DNA of 62,633 nt from Eimeria necatrix (GCF_000499385.1 NW_013652462.1:1-62633), one strand, 5' to 3'; shown: positions 34,803-48,052, counted from the stretch's first letter. Program-made: numbers and translations. Notes: a model not told the origin generated them from the sequence alone.

Positions 34803-35645
34803 TGTCACCAATGCTGCTGCTCCTGCTGCTCTTGCTTGTAATGCAGCTGCTGCTGCTGATTGTTAGCGTTGCTACTGTCTGAATCGCCTTTGCTGCTCCT
34901 GCTGAATACTAGGATGGTGCTACTGCTGCCGGGGCTGTGGCACTGGATGAGGTTGTTCCTGTTGAGCGGCGAGCAGCAGCAGCAGCTGCTGCTGCTGCTG
35001 CTTGTGAGCGCCTGCGGCTCGAGGATGCGTTGTTGCTGCTGCAGCAGCAGCTAATGCTGCTGCAAATTGAGCCTTGCTGCCGTTGTAGTGGCCGTATCCT
35101 ATCTACTATTTATAATATCAATGGCAGTGCAATCAACCCTGCAGCAGCTGCGGCTGATAGGATGGCAGTTGCCGCTGCGGCAGGCAGAAAATGCACGAGC
35201 ATACGCCGCGTCTGCTCAAAGTCCTGATATGTGTTCTGCTGCCTCGGCTGCTGCTGCTTCCGTTGCCACTATTGCATCGGGTGATGAAGTTGGTTTGCTG
35301 CCTGCGGCGACTTCCCTCTTTTCCCGTTTTTTTGCCGCAGCGGCAAGTCAATGGAGAATTCCAATGATAATTTAGGAGAGATGAAGAATATCATGGCTAC
35401 TCTAGTGCTGTGGCCTCTGTTGACGCAGCTGCTGCTGGGGCCCCCTTGGCCCGCATGCGGCGGCTGCGGATCAGATTCTGTTATTCTTGCCGCTGTTGCT
35501 GCTGCGCCTCAACACCGATATAATTAAGCATTTCATTTGATTTTGACTTTGGCTCAAGGATCAGTCGGCCCGCGGACGAATCCCTAGATCCCACGGGGGC
35601 CCCTCAAGGGTTTGCACTCGCGGGGTTAGGGCTACTGTAGTGATC
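34803..35645. promoter_or_regulatory. Shared upstream region between divergent genes
   Basis: About 840 bases separate the cyclophilin-SYF2 start (minus) from the L3 start (plus). The region contains GCT runs (34840-35060), degenerate CTG-rich sequence and a GGGGCCCC-like patch at 35595-35610. Both promoters must lie here or be shared. I see no TATA-like element I would defend. Confidence 0.4.
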
Positions 35646-38600
35646 ATGCTGTTACCTGCAGCAGTGAGACCAGCAACGTATACTTCAGCAGCTGCTGCTG
35701 CAAGTGCTACTGCTGCTGCGCGCCGGCTGATGGCTCGCATGCAGTGGAATGTGCTAACCAGAGAGCACAGTAGCCGCAGCACCAGCTGCGACAGCAAAAG
35801 GAACTGTTGCTGTTCGAGCAGCGGATGGGACGTCCATACGGTGCACCCCTCAATATCCTCACGCAGCAGTGTCACTGATAGTGACCACGCAAGCAGCGCC
35901 GCTGCACTGCAAAAGATAAGGCAGTTCAGCACAAAGAGTGACGGCAAAAGCAGCAGCAGCAGCAGTAGCACAATAGGGAGGAGATCCTGGAGTCATATAG
36001 GGCGCAGCAGCAGCCGCAGCCGTTGGGTGGCACGAGTGGACAAATTGATTCGGGAGGGGCACCAGAAGGCAGAGTCACTTGCGGCTGCCTCAGATGAAGG
36101 GCTTGCTGCTGCCGGCCCTGCTGCAGCAGCTGCTGTTTCTTTCGCTGCTGCTGCTGCAGCGGAACTTGAGGGTGGCAGAACCATACCTAAGGACTGCGTG
36201 CATCCGGAACTCAAGCAAATCACTCCAGCATGGAATAGCAGGCGGTGAGCTCTTACTGCTGCTCTTGCTGCTACTGTGTTGAGTGGCGCTGCTAATGAAC
36301 CTGCTGCTGCTGCTGCTGCCGCCGCCGCTTTCTGTGCAGCTTTCTTAGTGGGCCGAGGAACATGAATGCATGCAGTGTATTTCCATATGTCCGTGTCTGC
36401 GTGTCGCTCTGCTTGTTTTCTCTCACTTCGTCATGTATTATCTCTTTTTCGTCGAATTATGTTTTACAGCAATTGGTGAGGATTGTGGTTTTGCCTCAAG
36501 CTTGCAATACTCCTTGTCTTCGCGAGGTAGCCTTTTTTCGTGTTTTTTTTTCCTGTTTTTATCTGCTTCTTTTGTCTCTCCTATAGTTGCAGTGTTCCGT
36601 AGACGGGCCTCGCTGTGCTTCATTTTTTTCAGTCTTTCGTGCAGTATACTTCAGATGTCTTGACTCGCGGGGTGACTGGGCTAGCTTTGTTTGTAACAGC
36701 TCGTTTCGTCGCTCTCATATTTACTGTTCATCTAGTACTGGAGCCTCATCAAGCATCTGCTCATCTCCTGTCTGCCCCACCTCTCTTCTGGAGTCTTCCA
36801 TATGTCTTTCTTTATGCCTTTTCTTGCTTTATTACTACAGCGTCGTGGCACTTCCTGTGGGCAAGGTATGTTATCGCGCCATGTTTTTATCCTGTGTACT
36901 TCCACTTCCCTGCTTGTTCTTCTTCATTTTCTTTCTCGTATTCTCTCGAGTTCGTTTCTCTGTTGTATGATTTTAACCGCCAGCGCATTTTGTCGTCTCT
37001 TCCCAAATGGATTACAAGTGGGAAGCAGTGTGTGTGCCGTAGCCACATTCCTACTTGTGACTCGCATCTGTGTCGTTTGCATCCTTCCGCCTCCCCAGCC
37101 TTTGAGTGCTCGGACCTTCATCTCCTGCTTCTGCTGTATGTTTTTTTCTGTTTTTTGTCTCTGCTTTATTCAACAGCTGCGGTGTTTTGGCGTACAAGGT
37201 GGGAATGATGTCTCTTTGGGATAGCTGGGGTGAGCGCCATGCAGTGACCGTTTGCCAGATCGACCGCTGCATTGTGCTGCAGCAGAAGACACTCAGCAGC
37301 CACGGCTATGAGGCCTGCGTGCTTGGACTAGGTAATGATACTGTTGCTGCTGTTGCCGGTGGTCTTGCTGGTGCTGCTGCTGGTAGTTTGTTAGTTGTTG
37401 AGGTGCTTAGCCCTCACGGCGTTTGTTATTGTGTTTGCTTGTGTGTGTTTGTTGTTTTGTATGCTTTTGAATTTGTCTATTACTGGGTTTCCTTCCGTAT
37501 TGACTCTTTTTTGATTGAATGCTCGTGTTATGAACTTTTTGCATCTCCTCTCGTGTCTTCCTTGCTTATGTTTTTTTCTGTTAGGCGCAGCCGTTAGTTT
37601 ATTTAGGCATCTCATCACTTTTGAGATTCTCTTTTACTTCGATTGCCTTGTGTTTTGCCTTGATAGGCTACCGATCACCCCTCAGGACATCTCGGCCCAA
37701 TCTATGTCGTTTTGTTTCTCTTGGGGTCGAGCCCAAAGCAGTCACTGCTGAATTTAAGGTGAGCGGAAGTCAACAAGAAGGAAGCATTAATACCCAGAAG
37801 TTAACTGACAAGTGAAAACGCAAGTGAATTAGTACAGAGGCACATGAACAACGCCAAACATTGGGGAATGACGGCTTACCGCCTAAAAAGCAAACAGTTG
37901 AATGTTGTGCATATGCGCCTGTGTGCTGTACAGCTTTTTGTGAATGTTTTGTATCTGCCGAGGGTTTCGGTAGTTTGAGCAGTGTATTGCAGGTCTGTGT
38001 CTGTGTCTGCCTCTGCCCTCCTCGTTTTAGGTATCCTCGGACTGTCTCCTCCCTCCGGGTGTGGAATTGAGTGCAATGCACTTTGTGCCTGGGCAGTGGT
38101 GTTTTGTCTCGGGCTGGAGCACTGCGAAGGGATTCCAGGGCCCAGTCAAGCGATGGGGATTTAAAGGTTGGCCGCTGCTACTGCTAATAGCTTGTTGGGT
38201 GTTGCTGCTGTCGCCTGTGCTACTTTGTGGCTGTTATGCAAATACCACTGCTGGTGATGGCATTCTTTTTTTGCTGCGCTGTTCACCACAAGCTTTTTTT
38301 GCTCTCATGTTGATGTTGCAGGGCAAAACGCAAGTCACGGCACTGAGAGCAAGGCGCATCGTTCTCATGGCAGTATTGGCCAAAGCAAAACGGTTAATGT
38401 CGTTTGGAAGTTCAAGAAGATGGCAGGACATGTGGGACCCGACCCACGCGTTGTGAATTGTCAAGTGCTCAGGATACAAAACGACAGAAATCTGATTTTT
38501 CTCAAGGGTGAGCTAGACAAGAAGTAATGTTCCACTGGATGCACAGGTGTAGAGCGATACTCAAGGTGGAGATAGAGGCATAGGAAGGAAGAGAAATGAG

Positions 38601-39163
38601 GGAAAGAGACAGCCGCGGAGGCAGTAGGTACAGTAGACACAGACAGAGAAAAATAGTGATCTAGAGGAAGCGGCAAACGAAAGAAGCAATAAGACGGGGA
38701 AGAAAACGACAGCGACACTAGAGGCAATCGTAAAAGCATTAGACATGCGAAACTGGTTAGAAACAGGTAAGGCACGAAGAGCAACCGAAGGCGGTCCATA
38801 AGTTTGGAATTCTCTTGTTCTACGTCATCACACCACGCTTTTCCTGCCTTGTTCTGTTTGTTTTTATGTCAGTTTCATTACTGTCACTCATCCGCTCGCT
38901 ACTTCTGTTGTAATTTTCCATTAGGTTCTGCTGCTGTTGCTGCTTTGGCAGGTTGTGTCCCTGGTGGAGTAGGTTCGGTTTTGAAAATTAGCGATGCGCG
39001 TGGTAAGACACATCACCAAAGGAACCGCCACGTGCCCCTACCCTACCCTACGTTTGTCCCTGTGGAGGGTAAAGTTTACCCCTTAGTGCTTAATAGGGTC
39101 GACAAGAAGCAAGACCCGTTCGCTTATCCGGAAATACCCATTTACGACAAAGACGAAGCGTGA
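35646..39163 (+). CDS. Bacterial-type ribosomal protein L3 (uL3), probably mitochondrial
   Basis: Six exons: 35646-36244, 37177-37331, 37667-37758, 38031-38166, 38322-38507 and 38952-39163. Phases match and give 459 residues. Exon 1 supplies an Ala/Ser/Arg-rich leader (MLLPAAVRPATYTSAAAAAS) suited to organelle import, then CVHPELKQITPAWNSRR. The L3 core follows: GVLAYKVGMMSLWDSWG, GVEPKAVTAEFK, HFVPGQWCFVSGWS, KGFQGPVKRWGFKG, NASHGTESKAHRSHGSIG, FKKMAGHVGP and GCVPGGVGSVLKI. L3 binds 23S-like rRNA near the peptidyl-transferase centre early in large-subunit assembly. The similarity is to mitochondrial L3 (compare the KLGMMPLW region of human MRPL3). Apicoplast targeting is the alternative, but no clear signal peptide is seen. 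The gene is divergent from cyclophilin-SYF2 and convergent with the next gene. Confidence 0.87.
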
Positions 39164-40162
39164 GGGCATCCAACAGCGACAATCTACTAGCATACTAGTA
39201 GCCGCAGCGAGCTGGCATACGCTGCGTCTTCGTTTTCTGCTGAGGATCTCAGCAAGAGACTTCGTGTTTATCTGTAAGACCAATGCGAGCAACTATTCTG
39301 CTACAGATGTCACTATTGCGCCGCAGATGCGGTAGGTTCCAGGTGTATGCATGCAAATGTGCACATGCGCACATGTACGAATGTAGTCATCAATATCTTG
39401 TGCTTCTCCATGCCTGCATGCACATGAGCGTGCGTTCTCGAGTGCATGTGTAGGGCAGAACATGTTTGTGTGCTTGCATCTGTGCACTGAGAGCATGGAA
39501 GCGAAGGTGCACGCACTCACGTGTTCTATCCCGTGTTCTTGCCTTGGTGTTGTGCTGTTCTTCCTCGTTGTCTCGCTGTCACTTATTCTATCAAGTCTGC
39601 GTCCTTGGAATGAAGTAATGGCAGGCTAGCGAGATGCAGCGCACCACTTCCACTGCAGATATGAAGGAGCTGTGTTTCCTAGAATTCATGAGCAAGAGCC
39701 ATCTCCGCTGGGGAAATAAAAAGGGCTCTGCTCGCATGCTCTGCGCCTCATGCAGGGTCAACTGTTACTTCACTACAGTGCGAAGTGACCAATGCACCAG
39801 AAATCTCAGAAAATATGTAGCTAGTCAGCACACCAGACTCAATCTGGTTTACAACAGTTAACAAGGAGAGGCTTTGCTCACATAAATCGCATGTCCAAAT
39901 GTACACTTAGCAGCGTCTGCAGCAGGTGCTGCGACTTGCACTCTCCTTTGGAGCACATCTCACCCTGAGAAAAACCATTACGAAGCGACTTTTCTGCTAT
40001 AGTAGCCACAGAAACTTCCGACATGAGTGCAGTTGCTGCTGCGCCCTGCCGTGACAGCAACAACAGCAGCTGCTGTTTCTGTCAGTGCAGGAGACCAGAG
40101 AACGGCAGCTACTGCGGCCTTGTTTCCTGGGCCACTGCGCCTGTGCGGCGCCAGCAGGCTAT
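39164..40162. other. Region between two convergent genes; no gene seen
   Basis: This stretch holds the 3' ends of L3 (plus) and the ubiquitin-like gene (minus). At 39340-39430 it is rich in TGCATGC-type palindromes and alternating TG/CA sequence. No coding region is supported. Confidence 0.5.
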
Positions 40163-41911
40163 CTATGTCATGTGGGCTGCTGCTTCATTGCAGCGTCTGT
40201 TGATGGGCGATACGGACGTGGCTACGCAGCTGCCGCAAAGGCAGCGCTGTATGTGGCAAGCGTACGGCTTGGCCAGGACGGTTTGGGAAACAGTACACCG
40301 CCCACAGGGGCAGCAGCAGCCAGATATAGCAGTGGCGGCAGGCACCCCACACATCTGAGGTGGTACTTGGTGCCGCGTAGTAGCACAACACTGCCGAACA
40401 CACACGCCGCCACCGGCACCAACAATAGGAGTCCCGCAGCAACGGCCTGAGCAAGTGCCGCAGGCAGAACCGCAGCCACGGTCTATTTGCTTTGTATGGG
40501 TTAACTCGTCCGTGGTACAGCAGACAACTGTTGTTTCGTTTGGGTCCTTTACTGTATACAAGTACAGGCTGTCGCCCCCTTGTATATCGTAGTCAGCCAA
40601 TGCATTTGTAGCTGTCAAAGTAAAGCCGTTAAAAACCAATCGCATGTGCTCCATCTTAGTTAAAGCCAGGCGCTCTAGGCGAGCTTTCAATTCCGACACG
40701 CTGTACTCAAACGGGTCGACATCAAAAGCCCAGGTGCAGGCTGCACACAAAACGGCAACAGCAACGAGAGTAAAAGCAGCAACAGCAACAGCAGCAAGAG
40801 AAAACAATTACTGCAAGCACCTCATGATAAGAGAAGGACTACCCGCGAGCTTCAACATATCGGAAAGCCTGCAGCCTACACATACATGGCACCTAGACGC
40901 CGCCACTGCTGCTCCGCTGCTGCTATTTTTCCTGGTCAATAACCTGTTGCTCACCAATCTTGCCCTTGTTGCTGCCTGGTATTGGAGCCACTCGATGAAC
41001 GAAGATGGCGAGATTCTTGAAGTGCGTCGGGTTTCGTGTCTCCAGCCGGACCTCAGGATATACTGCAGCAAGCAGGCCCCACATGAATCCTTAAAACGTT
41101 GTCCACCCTCGCTTTTGCGGAAGCATTTGCTGCTGCTTGTTTCACCGCAGCTCTTGCTAACGGCTACCGCTGCATTAACCTCATGCGGGTGCTCCTACTG
41201 CGGAGAGTGCCGCTCTGCACTGTCGTCGAGCTGCTGCTCCCCCAACTATTACTGTCTACTACACTGATATTTTCGTCTATGCTGTTGCCTGATGTATCAC
41301 CATCAAACTCAAATGTTTCATTGGGTTTGTTGCGAAGTCTGTTCAAGAGAGCATCGGCAACGTAAGGGTGAACGACACCACAGAGCTTCTTATCCTTTAA
41401 GGCATCTTCCAGGGCCTGAGCAATGCAGATACAGAGGCCTATGCTCTGCGCTTTGTGGCCTAGTGGTTCATGCACATAGGGACGAAGGTGTAAAGGCAGT
41501 GGAATCTGAGAATTAAGGACAAGGCACTACGCTTAGGAACAAAGAAAAGACAGACAAACAAATGAAGAATGACTGTGCAGAAAAAGGAATAGAGATGTGA
41601 TGATACCGAAGAAAGAAAAGAAAGAGAAAAGTTAGAGGCAGCATCATGAAGCAATAAAAATCAGGGTCGGACGCCTTCGTGTTTGCAGCAGCTGCACATT
41701 TGCTGCATCAGCTGCACAGCGGCTATACTTTGCTCAGGAACTGTTTGGAAAGACTTGCCTGAATGGACCTGATGTAGTTTTGCCTGAGGTGTAGCTTCAC
41801 CTCTAAGTGCGCGTCTCGAGAGAGCCCGAGGTCCTCTGCCACGCCGTCAACGATGTCGTCAATGGTGCGGCCGTCCGCAGGCTCCTCCTCACGCAGTTGA
41901 AAATCTGACAT
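40163..41911 (-). CDS. Protein with ubiquitin-like domain, otherwise unknown
   Basis: Proposed exons: 41911-41755, 41459-41301, 41062-40955 and 40740-40163. Phases match and give 333 residues. The first donor (GCAA|GTCTTT) is weak; a GC donor (CAG|GCAAGT) seven bases upstream is an alternative but breaks the phase. The start MSDFQLREEEPADGRTIDDI is followed by helical segments (IAQALEDALKDKKLCGVVH, YVADALLNRLRNK), then KNLAIFVHRVAPIPG. The last exon has a ubiquitin-like half: FEYSVSELKARLERLALTKM, RLVFNGFTLTATNALADYDI and GDSLYLY. I do not recognise the whole protein. The C-terminal tail after about residue 210 is Cys-rich in this frame, while the frame shifted by one encodes a membrane helix, so the true 3' end is uncertain. 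Confidence 0.55.
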
Positions 41912-42620
41912 ATTCGCTGTCGCTCCTTGTGGCCCGGTGATAGCTGTCGAAGCTGCTCAGAAGCCTGCTGCTGATGCTGTTGCGACTGAACAATTCCACT
42001 GTTGTTGGCGCTGCCGAGGGGCAGTCTGTTGTTTGTGTTGGTGGTTTCGCCGGTGTTGCACCGTCGCCTTCTAGTGGAAGTTCCTAAACTTCAGCTAGTT
42101 CAGCTGTTTGTGTTGAAGCTGGCACTGTGGTGCAGCCTGTCCTTGTCACTGCAGCTAGTTCTGCTGCATGTGTTGGCGCTACTAATTGTGCAGCAGCCCG
42201 TCGATGTCACTGCTACTATTGTTGCGGTGCAGACTGCCGTCGAATAGCAGGGCTTCCAGCATTGAACGGACTCGCGTAGTCCCCGTTTCTTCCTATTGAG
42301 CTCTTTATTGAGGCTTAAGGAAGGGGGAGGCATTCAAAATTAGCTGCAGGAACTCCCTACGCTGAAGCAATCAATGCATCTGCGGCCACTATGGATGCGC
42401 CAATCGCTGCAACTGCGCGCCAACACGAAGGCGGACTCTATGTAGATGTGGTTGGTCTTCGTGTCTTGAATTTCATTTGTGTGGTGGTTTAAATGTGCAG
42501 CAGAGACAGCTGAAGCCGCTGGTGCTGCCAACAGCCTGACCAGTGTCTCGATAGGCTTGTCGTCTTGCCCACTCCTTCCCTTACAACATTACGGCTTCCC
42601 TAAAAATTAAGCACAAAAAT
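41912..42620. other. Upstream region of the ubiquitin-like gene; degenerate GCT-rich DNA
   Basis: Diverged GCT/GTT repeats (41960-42250) mark the right edge of the repeat-rich zone. Open frames here are short and repeat-driven. Confidence 0.5.
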
Positions 42621-45600
42621 ATGGTTGAATTATACACCAGTTCTTGGGGGTTCAGCAGAGCGGGCAACGAACGAGCCAATTAGGGGACGAGCAGATGTTG
42701 CGAAAGAGCTGCTGCTGCTGCTGGCTTCCTCTGCGTCCACTATTTCGGCTGCAAGTCTTCAGCACTACGAACTGCGGAATGTAGCTCAGAATGTCCGCAA
42801 TTGTTAGAAAAAAAACAGTGATGGGTGAAGTAGAGTGCCACTCTGAAATATGCGTCATGCACACTGTGCAAGGCGTGGCGGTCTGGTTACAAATTTGACT
42901 CACAGCCGTCGACGGCGCAGCTTCTACAGCAGCAGCATATACAGTTGCTGCTGGTAAAACTGAAGCACTAAACGATGATACTGAGAAAATGTCTGTCAAT
43001 TGACAGTTACGGTGTGATCGGAGCAATCACTGATGAGGTACAACGCTGAATGTGCATGTAGAAAGCGGAGAACTTGGTCCCTGAAGCACAGCGGAAGAGC
43101 CTAAGCTCGGAAAGAGTAGTGAGGCATATGGCCGTATTTGACAGGAAAATGCACTATTGCTGCTATTTTAAATACGGATTCGGCAAGGATTAAACATTAT
43201 GCAATAGCGTTATCTGCGGAGAGATTCAATCGCTGCTGAACATCCCACTAGCCTGCACTCAAAGTATTCGAAAAGCTTTATATTTCCTTCCTCTAATAGT
43301 CTTATTCTATCCTTGGTGCTTACTTCGAAGGCTTGCGAGCTCCGTAGGAATACGGGGTTAATCACTGCTTTCGATGGACGAACTAGCGCCTGTTGCTGGG
43401 CTTTCCAAGAACCTGTCAAACTTCCTTCTACTTCAGCCCTCCTGAAGCGCTATTCATTATAGCACTGCTTTGTACGAATTTCGATTTTTCAGTACAGGCT
43501 GAAGACTGGTTTCGCATTGCAGGTGCGGCACAGCACCTTTTAGCGTTCAGGCACGAGGCACGCAGTTGGGTGATGAGGCTTGGCTGCAATAACGCTCCTA
43601 ACGTCTGGAAGAATTCAAGGCCGGAAATATTGTAAACTTTTCAAACAAACACGTGCAAGTGCACAGCATCTTACTTTCTCCGTGCACCTACATACTACAA
43701 GCGTCTCCGCCGGGGCTCTGATGGCTTGACTGAACAATTTGTTAGTCGCTGCAGTACCTTGGGTCACTTCACGGTCAGTGGACACTGCTTACTCAGCTAC
43801 CTTTTCTCCACGCAGAAGAAAGCATGGTTGTTGTATCTCCGAATGGTGTTTATATGACTAGGCACTGCAAAATCATTGCAACAACGTGCTGTTTCCATTC
43901 AGTTTGCTGCAAGAAAACAAACGCTACAGCCGTCTCCATTGCTTGCAAAGACAAGTGTGGCAGACTAAGTGATTATTGAGGACCTAGTGTTAGAAACTGC
44001 ATGGACCGAACCGTCGAATCGGAACTCTCAACTTATTTGTGCCGAGAAAAGCAAACCAACCGCAGAAGAATCGAATCATACTTATAAGCCATTAAGGAGC
44101 ATTCTTCCATTCCGAGTGAGCCTCTTGGGACACAATGAAAACAAAACATAGGCAAAGGTCAAGCAAACGCAGGAAACTCATTTCGTTGGTTTTGTGGCTC
44201 TGTGCCCTGGTTCGCCTCAGTTGACCCTGCAGCTTTGGCGGTGGGCCTTAAGCAAGCAGTCATATTCTTTTGCTCGAGCACTGTATGTATAAACTAGTTG
44301 CTCCTGGTTCTGAGCTTTTCACTGTATCTTTACAAGAGTGGCTTGACATCCACTGAACAAATTTAACGCTTGGGCACTTGGCTTGGAAGTGTCATCTCTG
44401 CCACTGACCTTTTGTTCCTTCTTATGCTGTGTTCCCACGCAGCAATTTGCCGTAGAAGCCGCATCACCACCCGAAGAATAGCTGTTTGAAGTGCCATGAA
44501 TCTTTTTTCCATGCGATTTCAACTAACGCAGATGCACCGCTTAGGAATGCAACTGAATGCTGTTTTTTTTCTTATCGCAAGACCGACGTCAGCTACAGGG
44601 TGAATCACACTCTAAAAGCATTCAATCAATTTTTATATGAATATATGGCACGCATATAGTTTCTGGTACTCCTTATTGCCTCCCAACACGCTTTCAATGG
44701 ACCTTATTGTGAATTTAGTTCATCATTCACACTACTACTTCGGTCTCAGCACTATTGACCTCAGTCTCGAATCCTCAAGAACTAGTTCCCCAATACTGCG
44801 ACTTCAAGCAACAACCCAACACCATATGCCAGGGCGTCTAGTTTATGTGCATGGAGTTCCTTTCCAATTAGATTTTTTGACTTTCCAAATTACAGGATTG
44901 CAGGATTACCTTATGATTTAGCACGCGTAGCTGCGTTTGAGTAATCCTTCCCCATTTTCTCGAAGAAACCCCATCTCAGCAGCTGTAGCGGTTGACAATG
45001 TGTCAACCTATACGTAGCGATCTGCTTGCGTTGCTAGTGTTTACTTTCATTCACTGGCCTTCCTACTGTTTCATAAAAGTATCACTCGTCTGCTTTCCAA
45101 GACCTGTGTTGGAGATGTCTCAGTTTGCTTGCACTCCTCCACCGTTCCACACCCACACGAGTTTCAAAGCAGCCGATTTAAAAAGGTATTGCCTTCTTTG
45201 CAGTATTATAGGCTGCAATATTTCGCCTACCAATCTAGAGATCTTGGAATTAAGCCTTTGGGTTCAAGTTGTGCTGCACACAAAGAAAAATAATATGAGG
45301 AGAAGCATGCAAATGTGTCAAAGCATTTCACCCTGTCTCTGAATAGGGCAAAATCATGTCACAAGCTGGTGCACCTTCAATTTTATATTCAGCTCAATCA
45401 ATAGATAATCATCTTCCCCTCACATTTTTTAAAGCGGTGCATTGATTCATTTTATGGAAGAATTCTTCATACTTCCACTTGCTTTTTGCCTAGACTTTGC
45501 TAAGTCTAATGCACACAAATTTTCTTCATGCTTCCTTTTGAAGAACGCATCGTACAAGATGCGATTCAAAAGGACCTTGCAGACAATGCAAAATACAACG

Positions 45601-47722
45601 AATCGTGCGAATTCAAACAGAAAATCCATTGTAGTAGCACTGATGACTTTGATACGTCGCGGGCAAATCAATTGAATGTGATGTGCTGTAACGGCGCTGA
45701 ATATCGCTATTGTAATTCAAGTGAGTAGGAAAGGGGCACTAGCCCTACAGACGTGTTTAAGGTGGTTCGCTAGTGTCGCGACACTACCGTCCATTGTATC
45801 ATAATTGAACGCCCCTACGGCAATTGTCAAGGCAGAAATTTTCCCTTCACCGCTAGCTGTTTGCATGTTTGTTAGTGAGTCGAATGAGACATCTCACGAA
45901 CACTCCTTTTGCCAGGCTGGAGGCTCTAGTCGTATTTTCCCAGCATTTGGGTGCTAAGTTCAGTGCAAACGACTTCGTCGCGGTACCATCAGTGAAGGAG
46001 AAAATGTACTCAAAGGTTCATCTTTGGAACGCCAGATTACGGCTGCTTTTGCAAAGCTGGCGAAATTCCTTGTCAGGAAGTTTCTTTCCTGATTACGATC
46101 GTCCTACAATTCACTAAGATTTGATTTGAGCTTAAAAGTTTTCCATATAACTTCAGTGTATATTCTCGGGGGAAGAGTTGTGCTCAATATGGCAGTATTC
46201 TGCTAATATGGAGCTTCGCAGTTCACCTTTTATTCAATGAAAGCACGGGAAACATCCTCTATTCAATCCCTTGTGAACGACAGTTTTACACTTCGCTCGA
46301 ATGCTTTTAAACCGTTAATACATTTTTTGAGATATCAGCTTGCTACTCAAACCTTTTATTCCATTCAGCGATAACATTTCATCGGGCGAGAGCACTCTAT
46401 TTGCCTGACCTAAAGCCTAGCCGTTCGTGAATAAATCGGCAGTGCGCTTCGGCTTTTCGCAGCATTAAATCTTGGTAAACAGGTTTTTCTCTGGCAGGAC
46501 GCTCTCTTTTTTATTCTTACTGCGTTGCACAGTTGTTCTGTCGACAGAAACCTTCGCTCTATTCTGAATTTTGTTGGCCTACTCCTCGCATGACCTAATT
46601 GCAAAGAACGCGATTCAAATTTGGAAAACCACTCTGAACTAAAAAAATGTAAATATATTTCCTGGCCAGGACGAATTTAAAGTAGTGCTTCGCGTATAAA
46701 ATAAATTTTATAGGCCCTCGCTGAGGCATTGTGAAAAGTTAGTTGGTCAACTCTTCAGAGTTCCCCTTGCCGAAACGCGCCTTGAAAACCTGCGTATGGC
46801 TAGCTTTGTACCAGAAAAACAGCGTTAGTCTTAGAAAAAAAGACCAATGTAACCACATTAATGTGCATTTAATCCGTTAATAATTACTGCTACAATGGCT
46901 AGGAGCCTTCTAGCCTTCTCTACCCTTTCTCATCTACACATTGCACTGACTTTCCACTGGAAAATCTGGAGAGATGACACTGCGAAATTTGTTCATATTT
47001 TCAGTGTGTTTGCATCTTGCTTCTGATGGTCTCGGCAGTGAGGGAATAAAAAATGGGTTCAATGCCGAAAAGTCACATGTAAAACGAGCATTGACGGTCT
47101 GCTATACTTGCTTAAGTAGTAAAAGGCCATATTAAATTTGAATTCGATTCATCTGGGTGAAAATTGCTCGGAAGAAGGCATGAACCGTAACTATACAGCT
47201 GTGGCACAGTGTGGGTTTGGACGAGCGGTCCAGACGTTTACCAGCAGCCCGCTAGGAGAAAGAATAAGGCCTCTATTCGAGTAGAAATATTTACAAATAC
47301 TAATACAGAGTGCTTATTTCGCCTGTAGAGAGATTCAAAAGAGCACAAGAATCTAAACGGCTGGGCTACTGAGCTGGCCCGCTCAAGAGTCCCCGTGTGC
47401 ATATTGCTACCCTCTGGCAAGAGCTGCACAGAAATAGAGTAAAACCACTGAACCGTGTGATAAAAAGCCAAGAGAATTTAATTTATAACTTAAAAAATAA
47501 GGAAAGTGGGCCCTTTCTTTAGAGCCGCGACACAGCGTATAGTGGATTTATGGCCCGACGGCACATCTCAGTCGTCCGCTGCCATTAACACATGCAACGC
47601 ATTTTAGGGAGGCAACAGATCTTCCTTGATCAACTGACCTCCACCGCATATTTGCTTGTGTTCTTTGCATTTCACATCAAAACAAACCAGGAGCTCTCTT
47701 CCTCCCCATTTGCCTCCTGAGG
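42621..47722. other. Repeat-poor segment; no gene recognised
   Basis: About 5 kb with one short CTG run (42705-42725), no long open frame, no reverse-transcriptase or transposase motif, and no RNA gene I can support. Open frames of 60-124 codons on both strands have no recognisable domain. Confidence 0.5.
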
Positions 47723-48052
47723 ATGAGCCGCTCTTCGCTGCTTGTCTCAGTGTACGCTGTACTTTCAGCAGTCGTAGCCGGTTCCTGGAATGATGCAGAA
47801 TCCTTTCAGCTCAACGATGGATCTAAGTTGGCCGAAAGTGGGCTGGACGTGCGGGCTCATGGAGACCGTGGAAGGCTGGAACGAAGCCGCCGCCGCAGCA
47901 TTCGACTTCTGAGCCCATTCATTCTTATGGCGGTTATGGCTGTGGGCTTTGCCATCTTGCTGTGCTACAGCTCAATGCAGCTCAGAGGAAGAACCTGGAA
48001 CGTTGGCGTGGTTGTGCGAGGACTCTCAGCCGCAGGCGGAGACCCGTGCTCT
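47723..48052 (+). CDS. First exon of a putative secretory/membrane protein (3' partial)
   Basis: An ATG-started frame of 110 codons ends in phase 0 at a consensus donor (TGCTCT|GTGAGT). The N-terminus MSRSSLLVSVYAVLSAVVAG looks like a signal peptide. A second hydrophobic stretch, LLSPFILMAVMAVGFAILLC (about residues 62-82), is preceded by RSRRRSIR and followed by VGVVVRGLSAAGGDPCS. That last pattern resembles the region after the membrane helix in the gene at 2968-7083 (VGLRYLAA...EACG). I infer a possible shared family, in which this conserved patch sits just before a splice site. No downstream exon could be identified; the gene may continue to the right or be a relic. Confidence 0.45.

Noticed and set aside
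47723..48052. Eimeria surface antigen (SAG) gene
   Set aside because: There is a signal-like N-terminus, but an internal membrane helix follows within about 60 residues, and I see neither the SAG cysteine pattern nor a GPI-type C-terminus.
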